NCBI RefSeq assembly: GCF_001659685.2
Contig: NZ_LXYE02000034.1
Coordinates: forward strand, 62,001-126,000
Length of the DNA stretch: 64,000 nucleotides
Direction: 5' to 3'
Origin: Labilibacter marinus
GTDB lineage: Bacteria > Bacteroidota > Bacteroidia > Bacteroidales > Marinilabiliaceae
Shown here: one piece after another, positions 27,597 to 36,437 of the stretch
Layout of the letters: each line of letters opens with the position of its first letter
How positions within the stretch are numbered: position 1 is the first letter of the stretch
Notes under the pieces: model-generated
What the model was told of the DNA's origin: nothing
The model's database searches: none
Seen by the model: only the letters and a program-made list of their open reading frames with translations
Made by a program: the position numbers and the translations under genes

Positions 27597-27980
27597 TTAC
27601 TTTCTATTATTAAAATAATATGACTTGTTATTTAGTATAAGTATGTATAGTCTACTGATAGAAAATATGAAAAATGAAAGCAGCGAGCAGATAATAACTA
27701 CTCGTAAACCACCAGCTAATTGCTGACCAGTAATACTTCCGATGGTAAGTTTTTTTAATGAGTCAAAGGCTATGATCATTCCAATAGCTTTTCCAAAGCA
27801 ACCCCATGCCACAATAAACCAGCCGTAATTTGAAATTAATTTACTCAGTACTTCTAGCTGGCTTTTAGTCCGAAGTGCTTTTATAAAATAGTAAGTGATT
27901 ACAATTAATACAAATACCATAGGGTAAGTAAAGGCAGCTCCACCTTCATTTAGTTTCTCAATTATTTGTGAAATCATCAA
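27597..27980 (-). CDS. Small three-span membrane protein, ExbB/MotA-like
   Basis: This protein of 127 residues has three predicted membrane spans (about 18-34, 50-70, 88-112). The stretch around IISNYGWFIVAWGCFGKAIGMIIAFDSL with SITGQQLAGGLRVVII resembles the central part of MotA/TolQ/ExbB proton-channel proteins, but the protein is about half their usual length. No ExbD or TonB partner gene is adjacent. It is read toward the serine hydrolase gene 23 bases away and may be cotranscribed. A second Met one codon later is an equal start candidate. Confidence 0.6.
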   Translation of the reverse strand: MMISQIIEKLNEGGAAFTYPMVFVLIVITYYFIKALRTKSQLEVLSKLISNYGWFIVAWGCFGKAIGMIIAFDSLKKLTIGSITGQQLAGGLRVVIICSLLSFFIFSISRLYILILNNKSYYFNNRK

Positions 27981-28067
27981 GTATAAAATTATTTGTTAAT
28001 AGTAATACCAATATTCCATTGAAATGAGCCTTACAATTTCATTCTTTCACGTTTATTTCATCGTTAA

Positions 28068-28103
28068 AAAATATCGACGTAGCTATGGCTACGTCGATAT
28101 TTT
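28068..28103. other. 16-bp perfect hairpin between divergent genes
   Basis: AAAATATCGACGTAGC (28068-28083) pairs without mismatch with 28088-28103 around a TATG tetraloop. A and T tracts at the stem ends would allow it to end transcripts in either direction, yet neither neighbour is transcribed toward it. It may end an unannotated short RNA or be a mobile palindrome. Confidence 0.7.
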
Positions 28104-28370
28104 TCGTCTTGATTAACCGCAAAAATTCTAAAATTATTTAACCCTCATCTCAATATAAAATTGGTATAATATGATTTGTTTAATGCTTCACAAATATATT
28201 TTTCGGGCTTGATGATTTTATAAATATGCGATGTAGGAATGTTTTATAGGTGGTTTTAACCTTTTATGATTAGTTATTGAAAAATGAGGGTTAATTCTGT
28301 ATTTCGTCTCTAATTTTTTCCTCTTCTTAAAATAAGGATGCAAAAAGCTATATTATCCTTTTAAAACTTA

Positions 28371-28378
28371 TACTTTTG
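28371..28378 (+). promoter_or_regulatory. Possible promoter -7 element
   Basis: TACTTTTG fits the Bacteroidota TAnnTTTG -7 consensus and lies 97 bases before the cysteine-cluster gene. I see no clear TTG at the -33 position, so the match is weak. Confidence 0.35.
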
Positions 28379-28474
28379 CGACGTATACATTATAGGTTCA
28401 TATCTTACGGAAGTTTCATATTTGCGTTAATGTTATATAAGTTTTTATCAACATTACGTAAACATTAAACAAGG

Positions 28475-28939
28475 ATGGATTTAGAGATTGACCTAAAAAG
28501 GATTGATGCATTAAGTAAGCAAAGAAGAGAAGAAAATATCGAGTTTAGATTTTATTTGGAAGGTCAGGATGTTGAAAAAATAGACAACATTGTTCATAGA
28601 CTAAATGATGAAATTAGTTCCAAGATTGATTGTGTAGAATGTGGGAATTGCTGTTTAAACATTAGACCCGCAGCAGACGAAATGGTACTAGCCCGTTTTG
28701 TAAAGGACGAAGATATTGAGAAGGTAAAGTATGTTTGGGGGTTTGCTTGTAAAAATTTGGATGGTAAAAAATGTACCATTTACCAAGATAGGTATCACGA
28801 ATGTAGAGATTTTCCTTATTTAGATACCGATGATTTTATTCACAGAGTGCATGGAGTGGTACAAAATTACGAGATATGTCCCATTGTTTTTAACGTGTAC
28901 GAGCGTTTGAAAACAGAATTAGCTTGGAAGAGAAAATAA
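28475..28939 (+). CDS. YkgJ-type cysteine-cluster protein
   Basis: This protein of 154 residues has the Fe/Zn-binding cysteine-cluster pattern of the YkgJ family (CxxCxxCC). It shows CVECGNCC, then FACKNLDGKKCTIYQDR and HECRDFPY, with a further Cys in YEICPIVF. There is no signal peptide, so it is cytoplasmic. The family is common but its biochemical role is not established. It is followed after 14 bases by the DUF1801-like gene and the two are likely cotranscribed. Confidence 0.85.
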   Translation: MDLEIDLKRIDALSKQRREENIEFRFYLEGQDVEKIDNIVHRLNDEISSKIDCVECGNCCLNIRPAADEMVLARFVKDEDIEKVKYVWGFACKNLDGKKCTIYQDRYHECRDFPYLDTDDFIHRVHGVVQNYEICPIVFNVYERLKTELAWKRK

Positions 28940-28953
28940 AAAAATCGTGATAA

Positions 28954-29316
28954 ATGGAATTAAGTACATTCTATTTAAATACCAATGAGCCCAGCAGAAG
29001 TTGTCTGTTGGCTTTGCGAGATATTATTCTTGCACAAGATGAAAATGTCTCTGAAACCATAAAATACGGGATGCCTTGTTTTTGCTATAAAAATAAGATG
29101 TTCTGCTTTTTATGGACCGATAAAAAAACACATGAGCCTTATATTTTAATGGTAGAAGGTAAGCACCTTAACTATTCCCAATTAGAAAGCGGAAATAGAA
29201 CGCGTACAAAAATACTTAGGGTAAATTCCAACCAAGATATTCCCATAGACCTTATTCGTAGCATCTTAAAATCTGCCATTGATTTATATAAAAATGGCAC
29301 CATTAAAACCAAATAA
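28954..29316 (+). CDS. DUF1801-domain protein
   Basis: This small protein of 120 residues carries the DUF1801/YdhG-like pattern: ALRDIILAQDENVSETIKYG, then MPCFCYKNKMFCFLW and a C-terminal helix IDLIRSILKSAIDLYKNG. Members adopt an alpha/beta fold related to the frataxin-like Fra proteins; function is uncertain. It is probably cotranscribed with the cysteine-cluster gene before it. No export signal. Confidence 0.8.
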   Translation: MELSTFYLNTNEPSRSCLLALRDIILAQDENVSETIKYGMPCFCYKNKMFCFLWTDKKTHEPYILMVEGKHLNYSQLESGNRTRTKILRVNSNQDIPIDLIRSILKSAIDLYKNGTIKTK

Positions 29317-29646
29317 TAGATTCGCCATTTTTCGTCGAATTTAAACTCTTCATCTTTTATAAATAATCGGCGTTCATTTTGATGGATTTTATAGAGATGC
29401 CTATTTTCCTTAGCTTTTACCTTAGCTGTCCAGTTATTATCCAGTGATATTTATAACTATATCAAGAATCACCTACGTATATCTACGAAAATTTACCACT
29501 ATGTTTTTTGAAATGATTGCAATATTGTTTCTGTAAATAATAGTGTGATAACCTCTACTATTTGGAGGTGTAAGAAGTAATAGAATATGTGAGCTGATTA
29601 TCTCTCTTTTCTGTTACTAGTTGTCATTTGGAAAATAACAATTAAC
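29317..29646. other. Intergenic region upstream of second propeller gene
   Basis: This 330-bp AT-rich stretch must hold the promoter of the propeller gene. I found no copy of the TAAAAATACCCCCT motif, no clear terminator and no open frame. Confidence 0.5.
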
Positions 29647-32600
29647 ATGAAAAAACTACAAGTAGGCATTCAGTTAAAAACAATCGTGTTTTTATGTGCC
29701 ATTTTAATCCAAAGCACGGTTGGTTTTGCTCAATTTTTTGAAAAGTTAAAAACAGAGCGCGTTGAATCTGGAAATACCATTATGTGGGATCAGGTATCGC
29801 CTGGTAATTCAGGGTTTGCTAACCTTTTGCGTTATCACCCAACTATCCCCGAAAAGGTAGCTTTTTGTCAGGATATGTGGAATCATTACCAGAGTGATGA
29901 TAACGGAGAGCGCTGGTATAGCACAAAAGACCCTGATGGAGATAACTCTTTTGGGCGAATGTTGGATATCGAGTTTTCTGTCAGTAATCCTAAATTATCA
30001 ATCGCTATTGCTACTTCTGAGCTTTGGATGTCAACAGATACAGGGCGTACATTTACTCCGGTGACAAATTGTGCTTGGTACGATAATGATTCAGAAGGTA
30101 GAGATCAACAAGGATGGAGAAAGAAAGTGGCAGCAGTAGCCATTGATCCTAATGATGCAGATATCTGGTTTGTAGCGGGAGGTTCTAATGTTCGTGGTCA
30201 AGATTGGATGTCGTGCTATCAGGATGTAAACAAAGATAATCCTCGTGGTAAAACTGCACTTAACGAAGGTAAACTATGGCGAACAACCAATGCAGGTGCA
30301 AATTGGACTTTGGTGAATTCAGGTTTAAATGCAGCCGCCCAAATAGGACGAATTGTAGTTAATCCTAAAAACTCGCAACAAGTTTTTGCATCCTCAAATT
30401 ATGGTGTCTATAAGTCTACTAATGGAGGAACAAGCTGGACACAGGTTACCGATGGTCAGTTAGATAATGATATTATTATGGATATGGATTATTACTATGA
30501 TGAAACGTCGGGTAAGTTCATTCTATATGTTATTGATCAGGTACATTATTTACCAAATGGAACTTCAACAAAGTGTACAGGTGGTATTTATCGTTCAGAT
30601 GACGAAGGAGCAAACTGGGTTAAAATGAATGGTAACTTAGGTTTAAATATTGGTCGTTTAACAGGTGGTGTACCTAATAATTACTACAAGTATATTGCTA
30701 AATGGTTAGATATTACTGAGGCGGTGGCTAAATCAACTTATCCATCACTTCCAACAGAAGCATTGCAGTATTTTAATATGTTGAGTACTGACCCAAGTAG
30801 AGAAGGAGCTTTATACATCGGTTTTGCCGATCCACAGGTAGCCAACTCAATTATGCCAGGTCGTTTATGGACTACGAGCAATAATGGCGAAAAATGGATT
30901 AATACTGCGCGTTTGTATGAAGATGCTTGGGAAAGAGATAAAGCTTACTGGGAAGAAAGAGGAAATCCGTGGGAAGAAAATATGGTAGTTGGACATGCTT
31001 CTCCGCATATGCGTTTTGGTACCGATTATGCTTTACGTTCAATGCGTGGTTTAGATGTTGGTGTTAATGGTAGCGTAATGATTATTTCTGATCATAGTAC
31101 CATGTTAAGTACCGATCATGGTGCTACTTGGCAACAAATGGATGAGGAATATACTCCTTCGGGCGCTATTGTTGGACGAGGAAATAGTAACCTACCAGGA
31201 TTAACCATTGCTCAGGATAAACGTAAAGAGACAACCTTGCTTGGTTCTGGAGAGCATTACCTTTGGATTCCAACCGATGATAGTCCTGATGAAAGACAAG
31301 CGATTAAGTTTATTGAAAGTACTCAGCCCAGCGTGAGTTGTTTGGCTTATGATCCTTTTAATGTGGATATTGTATATTCAACGTCAAGTAGACAAGAGAA
31401 TAAGCAGGATATTTTCAGAAGTAATGATAGAGGTGAGAATTGGGAGAATTATGGAGTGGCTACTCCTGCGACTAATAAGTGGTTAGACGATTTTTATACC
31501 AATGGTTTAATCATCGACCCTACCAATAATCAGTACATGTATCATGGTATTACTAAAATAGTTGATGCATCCAAAGGAACACAAGGCGGGTTCTTTTACT
31601 CCAATGATTATGGAAAAACTTTCCGCCAAAGTAACAGTGGTTTACCTTCACCGGCAAGAATAAACGATATCAAGTTTGATCCTCGCGATCATAGCAATGA
31701 ATCCTTATTTATTGCGGCCGAAAATTATGAGTTTACTTATAACTTACCGCAAGCGGATGGTGGATTATATCACTCTACAAATAGAGGACAGAGCTGGACT
31801 AAAGTAAATACTCCATCTGAAGTAAAAGGAGTTCACTTTATTGAGATTGACCATACCAACCGCATGTATATTACCACTGGTTATAGAGGTGCTGGTGCTG
31901 GTGTTTGGTATACCGATGATTTTGGTGATAACTGGACACAAGTATTTGAATACCCAGGAACAGAATGTATTGATGTTTCTCCTTTCGATCATAACTTGAT
32001 GGTGGTAACATGTAAGTTTATGTCAAAGAATCCTGGCGTTTTTGTAAGCCGCGACCGTGGAGCAACCTGGGCTAAGAGTAATAAGAATATCGTCATTCCT
32101 CAGGAAATTGAAGATATTAAGTTTGATATATTAGATGCCAGCAAAATGTGGTTAGCAACTAAAGGAACTGGTTTTTACAGAGGAACTATTGAAAATGGTG
32201 ATCAAATACAAGTTGTGCAAACATCACCTCAAGTTGCAGAGGCTACAGATGAAACACCAATTCAGTTGAGTGCTTCTATCGTAAATTCAAATTTTGCTGG
32301 AGAAAGCATTGTTTGGAAATCAGACAATCCATCGATAGCAACAGTTGATGAAAATGGATTAGTAACTCCAATTAAAGGTGGTTTGGTAAATATTTGGGCA
32401 ACTACCGCTGATGGTCGTTACTCCGATTTTACTGTGATTACGGTACAAAAAAACGTAAGTGTAGTGGATGGTATAGATGTCAATCGACCTTATGTTTACC
32501 CTAATCCAGTAACTAATGAGCTATTTTTAGCTAATATGGATCTTTATTCAGGTGCTGATGTAATTAATGTATCAGGACAGATTATTAAGCAATTTAAGCA

Positions 32601-32700
32601 ACAGGATTCTTTAGATGTTTCTGATTTGACCCCTGGAGTATATTTCTTAAAAGTGAATAGTTTTGAGGAAACTGTATCCTTAAGATTTTTAAAGCAATAG
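29647..32700 (+). CDS. Second giant T9SS-exported Asp-box (VPS10/GH74-like) propeller protein
   Basis: This secreted protein has 1017 residues and is a paralogue of the protein at 5411-8986, without its N-terminal binding domain. The signal peptide ends near VGFAQ. About twelve Asp-box motifs follow between residues 85 and 860, such as STDTGRTF, STNGGTSW, SDDEGANW, STDHGATW, SNDRGENW and TDDFGDNW, consistent with two tandem seven-bladed propellers. A Big_2-like domain (about 865-930, IVWKSDNPSIATVDENG) and a T9SS sorting domain (VYPNPVTNE to the end) close it. Both proteins share the unusual run RGNPW or RGNPM in mid-protein. It is predicted to be extracellular; enzyme activity is inferred from fold and context only. 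A strong terminator follows. Confidence 0.82.
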   Translation: MKKLQVGIQLKTIVFLCAILIQSTVGFAQFFEKLKTERVESGNTIMWDQVSPGNSGFANLLRYHPTIPEKVAFCQDMWNHYQSDDNGERWYSTKDPDGDNSFGRMLDIEFSVSNPKLSIAIATSELWMSTDTGRTFTPVTNCAWYDNDSEGRDQQGWRKKVAAVAIDPNDADIWFVAGGSNVRGQDWMSCYQDVNKDNPRGKTALNEGKLWRTTNAGANWTLVNSGLNAAAQIGRIVVNPKNSQQVFASSNYGVYKSTNGGTSWTQVTDGQLDNDIIMDMDYYYDETSGKFILYVIDQVHYLPNGTSTKCTGGIYRSDDEGANWVKMNGNLGLNIGRLTGGVPNNYYKYIAKWLDITEAVAKSTYPSLPTEALQYFNMLSTDPSREGALYIGFADPQVANSIMPGRLWTTSNNGEKWINTARLYEDAWERDKAYWEERGNPWEENMVVGHASPHMRFGTDYALRSMRGLDVGVNGSVMIISDHSTMLSTDHGATWQQMDEEYTPSGAIVGRGNSNLPGLTIAQDKRKETTLLGSGEHYLWIPTDDSPDERQAIKFIESTQPSVSCLAYDPFNVDIVYSTSSRQENKQDIFRSNDRGENWENYGVATPATNKWLDDFYTNGLIIDPTNNQYMYHGITKIVDASKGTQGGFFYSNDYGKTFRQSNSGLPSPARINDIKFDPRDHSNESLFIAAENYEFTYNLPQADGGLYHSTNRGQSWTKVNTPSEVKGVHFIEIDHTNRMYITTGYRGAGAGVWYTDDFGDNWTQVFEYPGTECIDVSPFDHNLMVVTCKFMSKNPGVFVSRDRGATWAKSNKNIVIPQEIEDIKFDILDASKMWLATKGTGFYRGTIENGDQIQVVQTSPQVAEATDETPIQLSASIVNSNFAGESIVWKSDNPSIATVDENGLVTPIKGGLVNIWATTADGRYSDFTVITVQKNVSVVDGIDVNRPYVYPNPVTNELFLANMDLYSGADVINVSGQIIKQFKQQDSLDVSDLTPGVYFLKVNSFEETVSLRFLKQ

Positions 32701-32719
32701 TTATTATTTCCCTTATATG

Positions 32720-32757
32720 AAAAGCGCTTGTTCCGAAGGTTGGAACAAGCGCTTTTT
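32720..32757. terminator. Bidirectional terminator between convergent PUL genes
   Basis: A 15-bp perfect stem (32720-32734 with 32742-32756, AAGCGCTTGTTCC core) with a 7-nt loop and T tract. It separates the propeller gene from the end of the six-gene minus-strand operon. Confidence 0.9.
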
Positions 32758-32819
32758 TATTTATTTATAATTTTCATAATTGAGGGTGACTGAAGCGTAA
32801 TAAGCTTTCCGTTCTTCTT

Positions 32820-33896
32820 TTATTTTATCGGTATCTGAACATTAAAGGAATGTAAAACACCATCAGCATCCTTCGTATCAGATGCACAAACTAATGCCAC
32901 AGGCTTGCCATCTTCCAAATATAACTGTGGACGCTCTAAATGCTCTACTTCTTGAATACCTGTATCAGCCCAATTAATTTTTAAGGTAGATACTAAGGCG
33001 TTTTCAGCTAGGTTCCAGTCAAAACCATCTGCCGATTCAAACATAACCAAGGCTCGTCCTTTATCAGTAAATGCACCATGCATATCTTTTACAATGGCTC
33101 TATATTTCCCATCTTGGTACCAAATAAATGGATCTTCAGCAGGAAATTCATAACCTTTGGCTTCAAACACAGGTTTATCATATTTGGTAAATGGGCCTGT
33201 AGGCGATTCAGATGTTGCCACGCAGTGAACTACTGGACCTCCAGAAATTCTTTTTTTCTTTTTACCTACTGCCTTGTATACCATTAAATAACCTCCATCT
33301 GGTCGGCGAGTGACTGACGGATTACTGACCAATAAAGCATCTAAAGCGGTGGAGTCTGCACTGGCATCAACCAAAGGAGTATCAGTTCTTTGCCATGGTC
33401 CATTAGGATTGTCTGCAACAGCTACGCCAATGCGCTGGTTGTTGCGGTGTAACCAATTGTACTTTAGTTTACCAGGAGTGCAAGGGTTAATGCCATCGCC
33501 AGTATTGCCCATATAGTATAGGTAATATTTCCCATCAAACTTATGAATGGTAGGGTTGTGCGTGCATAAACCATCCCAATATTCAGCTCCGCGAGGAGGT
33601 AATGTAACATCCTTAAATTTAAAAGGACCAAACGGACTTTCTGCAACAGCATGTGCAATTTCGGAATGCGTAACCCAGGCCCAGCCTAAATCTTTTTTCC
33701 ATCTAGAATAATACATGTGGTATAAGCCATCTTCGCCTTTAACGATAGAGCCGCCCCAAATACTCATGGTATCTGATATAAACTTAGATTGAGCTGCTAC
33801 TTCGCCAAGTTCGATTTTAAATGGACCTTGCTCTTTTGGTGTATTGCAGGCTAATACTAATATTAGACTTACAGCTATTATGATATATCTTACCAT
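32820..33896 (-). CDS. GH43-like five-bladed propeller lipoprotein (copy A)
   Basis: This lipoprotein (lipobox SLILVLAC) carries the five-bladed propeller pattern of the GH43/GH117 clans: IWGGSIVKGEDGLYHMYYSRW, then IHKFDGKYYLYYMGNTGDG, VADNPNGPWQRTDTPLVD, and AEDPFIWYQDGKYRAIVKDMHG. It closely resembles the protein at 35334-36437, and the two flank a sulfatase, so the three genes look like a duplicated module. Exo-glycosidase activity is likely; the sugar is unknown. The start at 33896 (MVRYIII) is chosen because the longer frame from 33929 would overlap the sulfatase gene and precede the signal peptide. It is the last gene of the operon, five bases after the sulfatase stop. Confidence 0.82.
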   Translation of the reverse strand: MVRYIIIAVSLILVLACNTPKEQGPFKIELGEVAAQSKFISDTMSIWGGSIVKGEDGLYHMYYSRWKKDLGWAWVTHSEIAHAVAESPFGPFKFKDVTLPPRGAEYWDGLCTHNPTIHKFDGKYYLYYMGNTGDGINPCTPGKLKYNWLHRNNQRIGVAVADNPNGPWQRTDTPLVDASADSTALDALLVSNPSVTRRPDGGYLMVYKAVGKKKKRISGGPVVHCVATSESPTGPFTKYDKPVFEAKGYEFPAEDPFIWYQDGKYRAIVKDMHGAFTDKGRALVMFESADGFDWNLAENALVSTLKINWADTGIQEVEHLERPQLYLEDGKPVALVCASDTKDADGVLHSFNVQIPIK

Positions 33897-33901
33897 ATGA
33901 T

Positions 33902-35332
33902 CTATTCTTTTAAAAGTTGCTCTTCCCATTTTTCTACAATCTGTTCGTATGAGGCATCGGGAGCTAAACCTCTTTTCTTAAAGCCTTGTTTTAAAAAGTT
34001 CTGCGAACCTTCAATCCCCCTTTGAGTGGCTTCTGCAGATTCTGGTATAGCATGCTTCTCCACTTTAGCTATGGTGCTTTTAAGTTGTTTTACTAGTTTG
34101 TTTTGAATCTTTTTGTAGGCTGGATTACCCGATAAATTATTTAATTCCTCAGGGTCCTTATCTAAATTAAATAATTCAAACTCGGGTCTTGAATCCGCCA
34201 TAAACTGATTGTAGGGTGCTCCTAATTCTCCTTTCTCGTGTAAAGCATGATAGAGTGAAAAAGCAGGGTATTGCAGTTTTTTGTACGAAGTAACCTGCAT
34301 GTAAGGAAGCTCGGGCATACGGTTCCAAATTAATTTATATTGCCCATTGGTAATCGATCTAATATCATCTACTGCATCGCCACATCGTTGTCTGAAACCA
34401 TATACATACTTCAGTTTTTCTCCACCCAATACATCTTTACCATGCATGTGTTTAGGTATTTTAATATCGGCGTAAGCCAATGAACTAGTGGTTACATCCA
34501 CTAAACTTATTAAATCATCACGCTCTGTTCCGGCTTTATACTTTTCTGGGTAACGAACAATTAATGGAATAGCTAAACCTCCTTCGTATAACCATTGCTT
34601 GTCGCGTAAATGCGGACGTCCATGATCACCAAACAGGAATACAATGGTATTGTCTAATAAACCTTCCTTTTCTAATCTCTCCATGATTTGTCCCACGCGC
34701 TTATCGGCAATCTGAACAAACTCTAAATACAAGGCCCAATCCGCTCTGATAAGAGGATGGTCAGGGTAGCATTGTGGTAATGCTACTTTATCAGGATTGA
34801 TTGGTCTGTCCTCATCATGATGAAAGACACGATGAGGTTCGTGAATTTGAACCTGTGCAAAAAAAGGTTGATCTTTGGCACGTTCTTTCCAGTCTGTGCC
34901 ATCGAATAGATCAGAACCGATAAAGTTATAATCCTCTTTGCCTTTTTTATTCATGGCATGTGCCCAACCATTGGTACAAAAGTATCCTGCCTCACGGAAG
35001 ATTTCCATTACTGGAGTAACGCCTTCTGGCAAATCTTTTTTCTCCATGGTGCGATGGTTCAGGCAATTGATAGTACTTGGATACATTCCTGTAATTTGAG
35101 AGGAACGACTAGCTGAACAAACAGGAGCATTAGAATAGGCATTGTTAAATTTTACGCCATCCTTGGCCAACTGATCCATATGAGGAGTATATACATCAGG
35201 ATTACCATAACAAGCTACCTCTCTGCCTAAATCATCACAATTAATCCAAATAACATTAGGCTTTTGTTGTGCTTGCATTTGCATTAATCCTATCCACAGG
35301 AAAGCAAGCGTTATGATTGTTTTGGTTTTCAT
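33902..35332 (-). CDS. S1 family sulfatase, CSASR variant
   Basis: This exported sulfatase has 476 residues. The signal peptide ends near MQMQAQ. The formylglycine motif is VCSASRSSQITGMYP with Cys72. Ala replaces the Pro of the canonical CxPSR, a variant that occurs in some natural S1 subfamilies. Metal ligands are in NVIWINCDD and FLFGDHGRPHLRDKQW. It lies between two GH43-like paralogues in the operon, one base after the upstream gene's stop, so translation is probably coupled. It is expected to desulfate an oligosaccharide that the propeller enzymes then trim. Confidence 0.92.
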   Translation of the reverse strand: MKTKTIITLAFLWIGLMQMQAQQKPNVIWINCDDLGREVACYGNPDVYTPHMDQLAKDGVKFNNAYSNAPVCSASRSSQITGMYPSTINCLNHRTMEKKDLPEGVTPVMEIFREAGYFCTNGWAHAMNKKGKEDYNFIGSDLFDGTDWKERAKDQPFFAQVQIHEPHRVFHHDEDRPINPDKVALPQCYPDHPLIRADWALYLEFVQIADKRVGQIMERLEKEGLLDNTIVFLFGDHGRPHLRDKQWLYEGGLAIPLIVRYPEKYKAGTERDDLISLVDVTTSSLAYADIKIPKHMHGKDVLGGEKLKYVYGFRQRCGDAVDDIRSITNGQYKLIWNRMPELPYMQVTSYKKLQYPAFSLYHALHEKGELGAPYNQFMADSRPEFELFNLDKDPEELNNLSGNPAYKKIQNKLVKQLKSTIAKVEKHAIPESAEATQRGIEGSQNFLKQGFKKRGLAPDASYEQIVEKWEEQLLKE

Positions 35333-35333
35333 G

Positions 35334-36437
35334 TTAGTTATACGTTTTAGTTATTTTAAGAGGAATTTGAACATTGAAAGAATGTCTAACTTTATTTTCG
35401 TCCAAGGTGTCAGCAGCACATAGTAGTGCTACAGGCTCTCCGTTTTCCATAAAAACTTGTGGACGCTCCAAATGCGTAAACTGTTGTGTTCGGCCATCTT
35501 CCCATGTGAATATGCGCTCCGAAATTTCAAAATTCTTGGCTTTATTCCAGTTGATACCATCTTCAGAATCGTAATGAACCAAAGAGAAAAGTCTCTTTTT
35601 GCCTTCGTGGCGAATTCTTTTTACAATGGCTCTATATCTTCCTTCCTGATACCAGATATAAGGATCTTCTGCAGGGAAATGCTCACCTTCAAATGTGAAA
35701 ACTGGGTCTGGGAACTTTTTGAAAGGACCCGTTGGTGTATCGCCAATAGCCACCATATGCACTACCGGACCGTAATTAGGGGCAGGTGTTTTTTTGCCTA
35801 CCGCTTTGTAAACCATTAAAATTTTCCCATCCGTCATCAGACAAACAGAAGGGTTAGAGGTCATCGCTGCATCATATGCTAAACTATCTCCATAAGTAAT
35901 ATCAAGTACCGGTTTATCAAATCGTTTCCATGGACCATTGGGGTCATCCGCTACAGCTACACCAATACGCTGATTGTTTCTATGTACCCAGTTAATGCGG
36001 TGTTTGCCAGGAACCCCCACTATTTTACCATCGCCTGTATTACCCATATGGTATAAATAGTACTTTCCGTTGAATTTATGGACGGTAGGATTGTGGGTAC
36101 ACATACCATCCCAATATTCAGCACCACGAACGGGTAAAGCCACATCTTTAAACTCAAAAGGTCCAAAAGGTGAATTTGAAACGGCATGAGCAATCTCTGA
36201 GTGAGAAACCCAAACCCAGCCTGGAGCTTTAGGCCAACGCGAATAAAACATATGATATAGACCATCTTCACCTTTGACTAATGATCCGCCCCAATGACTT
36301 AAGCTATCACCTCCCGAAAAAACAGAAGTTTTAGATACTTTTTTAAACTCTATTTTATAATCGGGACTTGTATTAGGTTGTTGTGTACATGACATGATGC
36401 TTATAGCCATGAATAAAATAAATGCAATGTTTTTCAT
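35334..36437 (-). CDS. GH43-like five-bladed propeller lipoprotein (copy B)
   Basis: This lipoprotein of 367 residues (lipobox SIMSCTQQ) is a clear paralogue of the one at 32820-33896. It shares HWGGSLVKGEDGLYHMFYSRW, SEIAHAVSNSPFGPFEFKDV, GAEYWDGMCTHNPTVHKF and AEDPYIWYQEGRYRAIVKR. The conserved CTHNPT and AEDP blocks are the likely active-site blades. Its start overlaps the stop of the upstream GH117-like gene by one base (TAATG), a translational coupling signal. It probably acts in the periplasm on oligosaccharides imported by SusC. Confidence 0.84.
   Translation of the reverse strand: MKNIAFILFMAISIMSCTQQPNTSPDYKIEFKKVSKTSVFSGGDSLSHWGGSLVKGEDGLYHMFYSRWPKAPGWVWVSHSEIAHAVSNSPFGPFEFKDVALPVRGAEYWDGMCTHNPTVHKFNGKYYLYHMGNTGDGKIVGVPGKHRINWVHRNNQRIGVAVADDPNGPWKRFDKPVLDITYGDSLAYDAAMTSNPSVCLMTDGKILMVYKAVGKKTPAPNYGPVVHMVAIGDTPTGPFKKFPDPVFTFEGEHFPAEDPYIWYQEGRYRAIVKRIRHEGKKRLFSLVHYDSEDGINWNKAKNFEISERIFTWEDGRTQQFTHLERPQVFMENGEPVALLCAADTLDENKVRHSFNVQIPLKITKTYN

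Larger units (their letters stand above)
27981..28474. other. Divergent intergenic region with perfect hairpin
   Basis: This 494-bp gene-free stretch lies between divergent genes. It contains a 16-bp perfect hairpin (28068-28103) and a promoter-like TACTTTTG at 28371-28378. No open frame of note was seen. Confidence 0.6.

Noticed and set aside
35457-35819. 120-residue open frame antisense to a GH43-like gene
   Set aside because: Shadow of the paralogous lipoprotein gene, whose motifs are conserved in the copy at 32820-33896.
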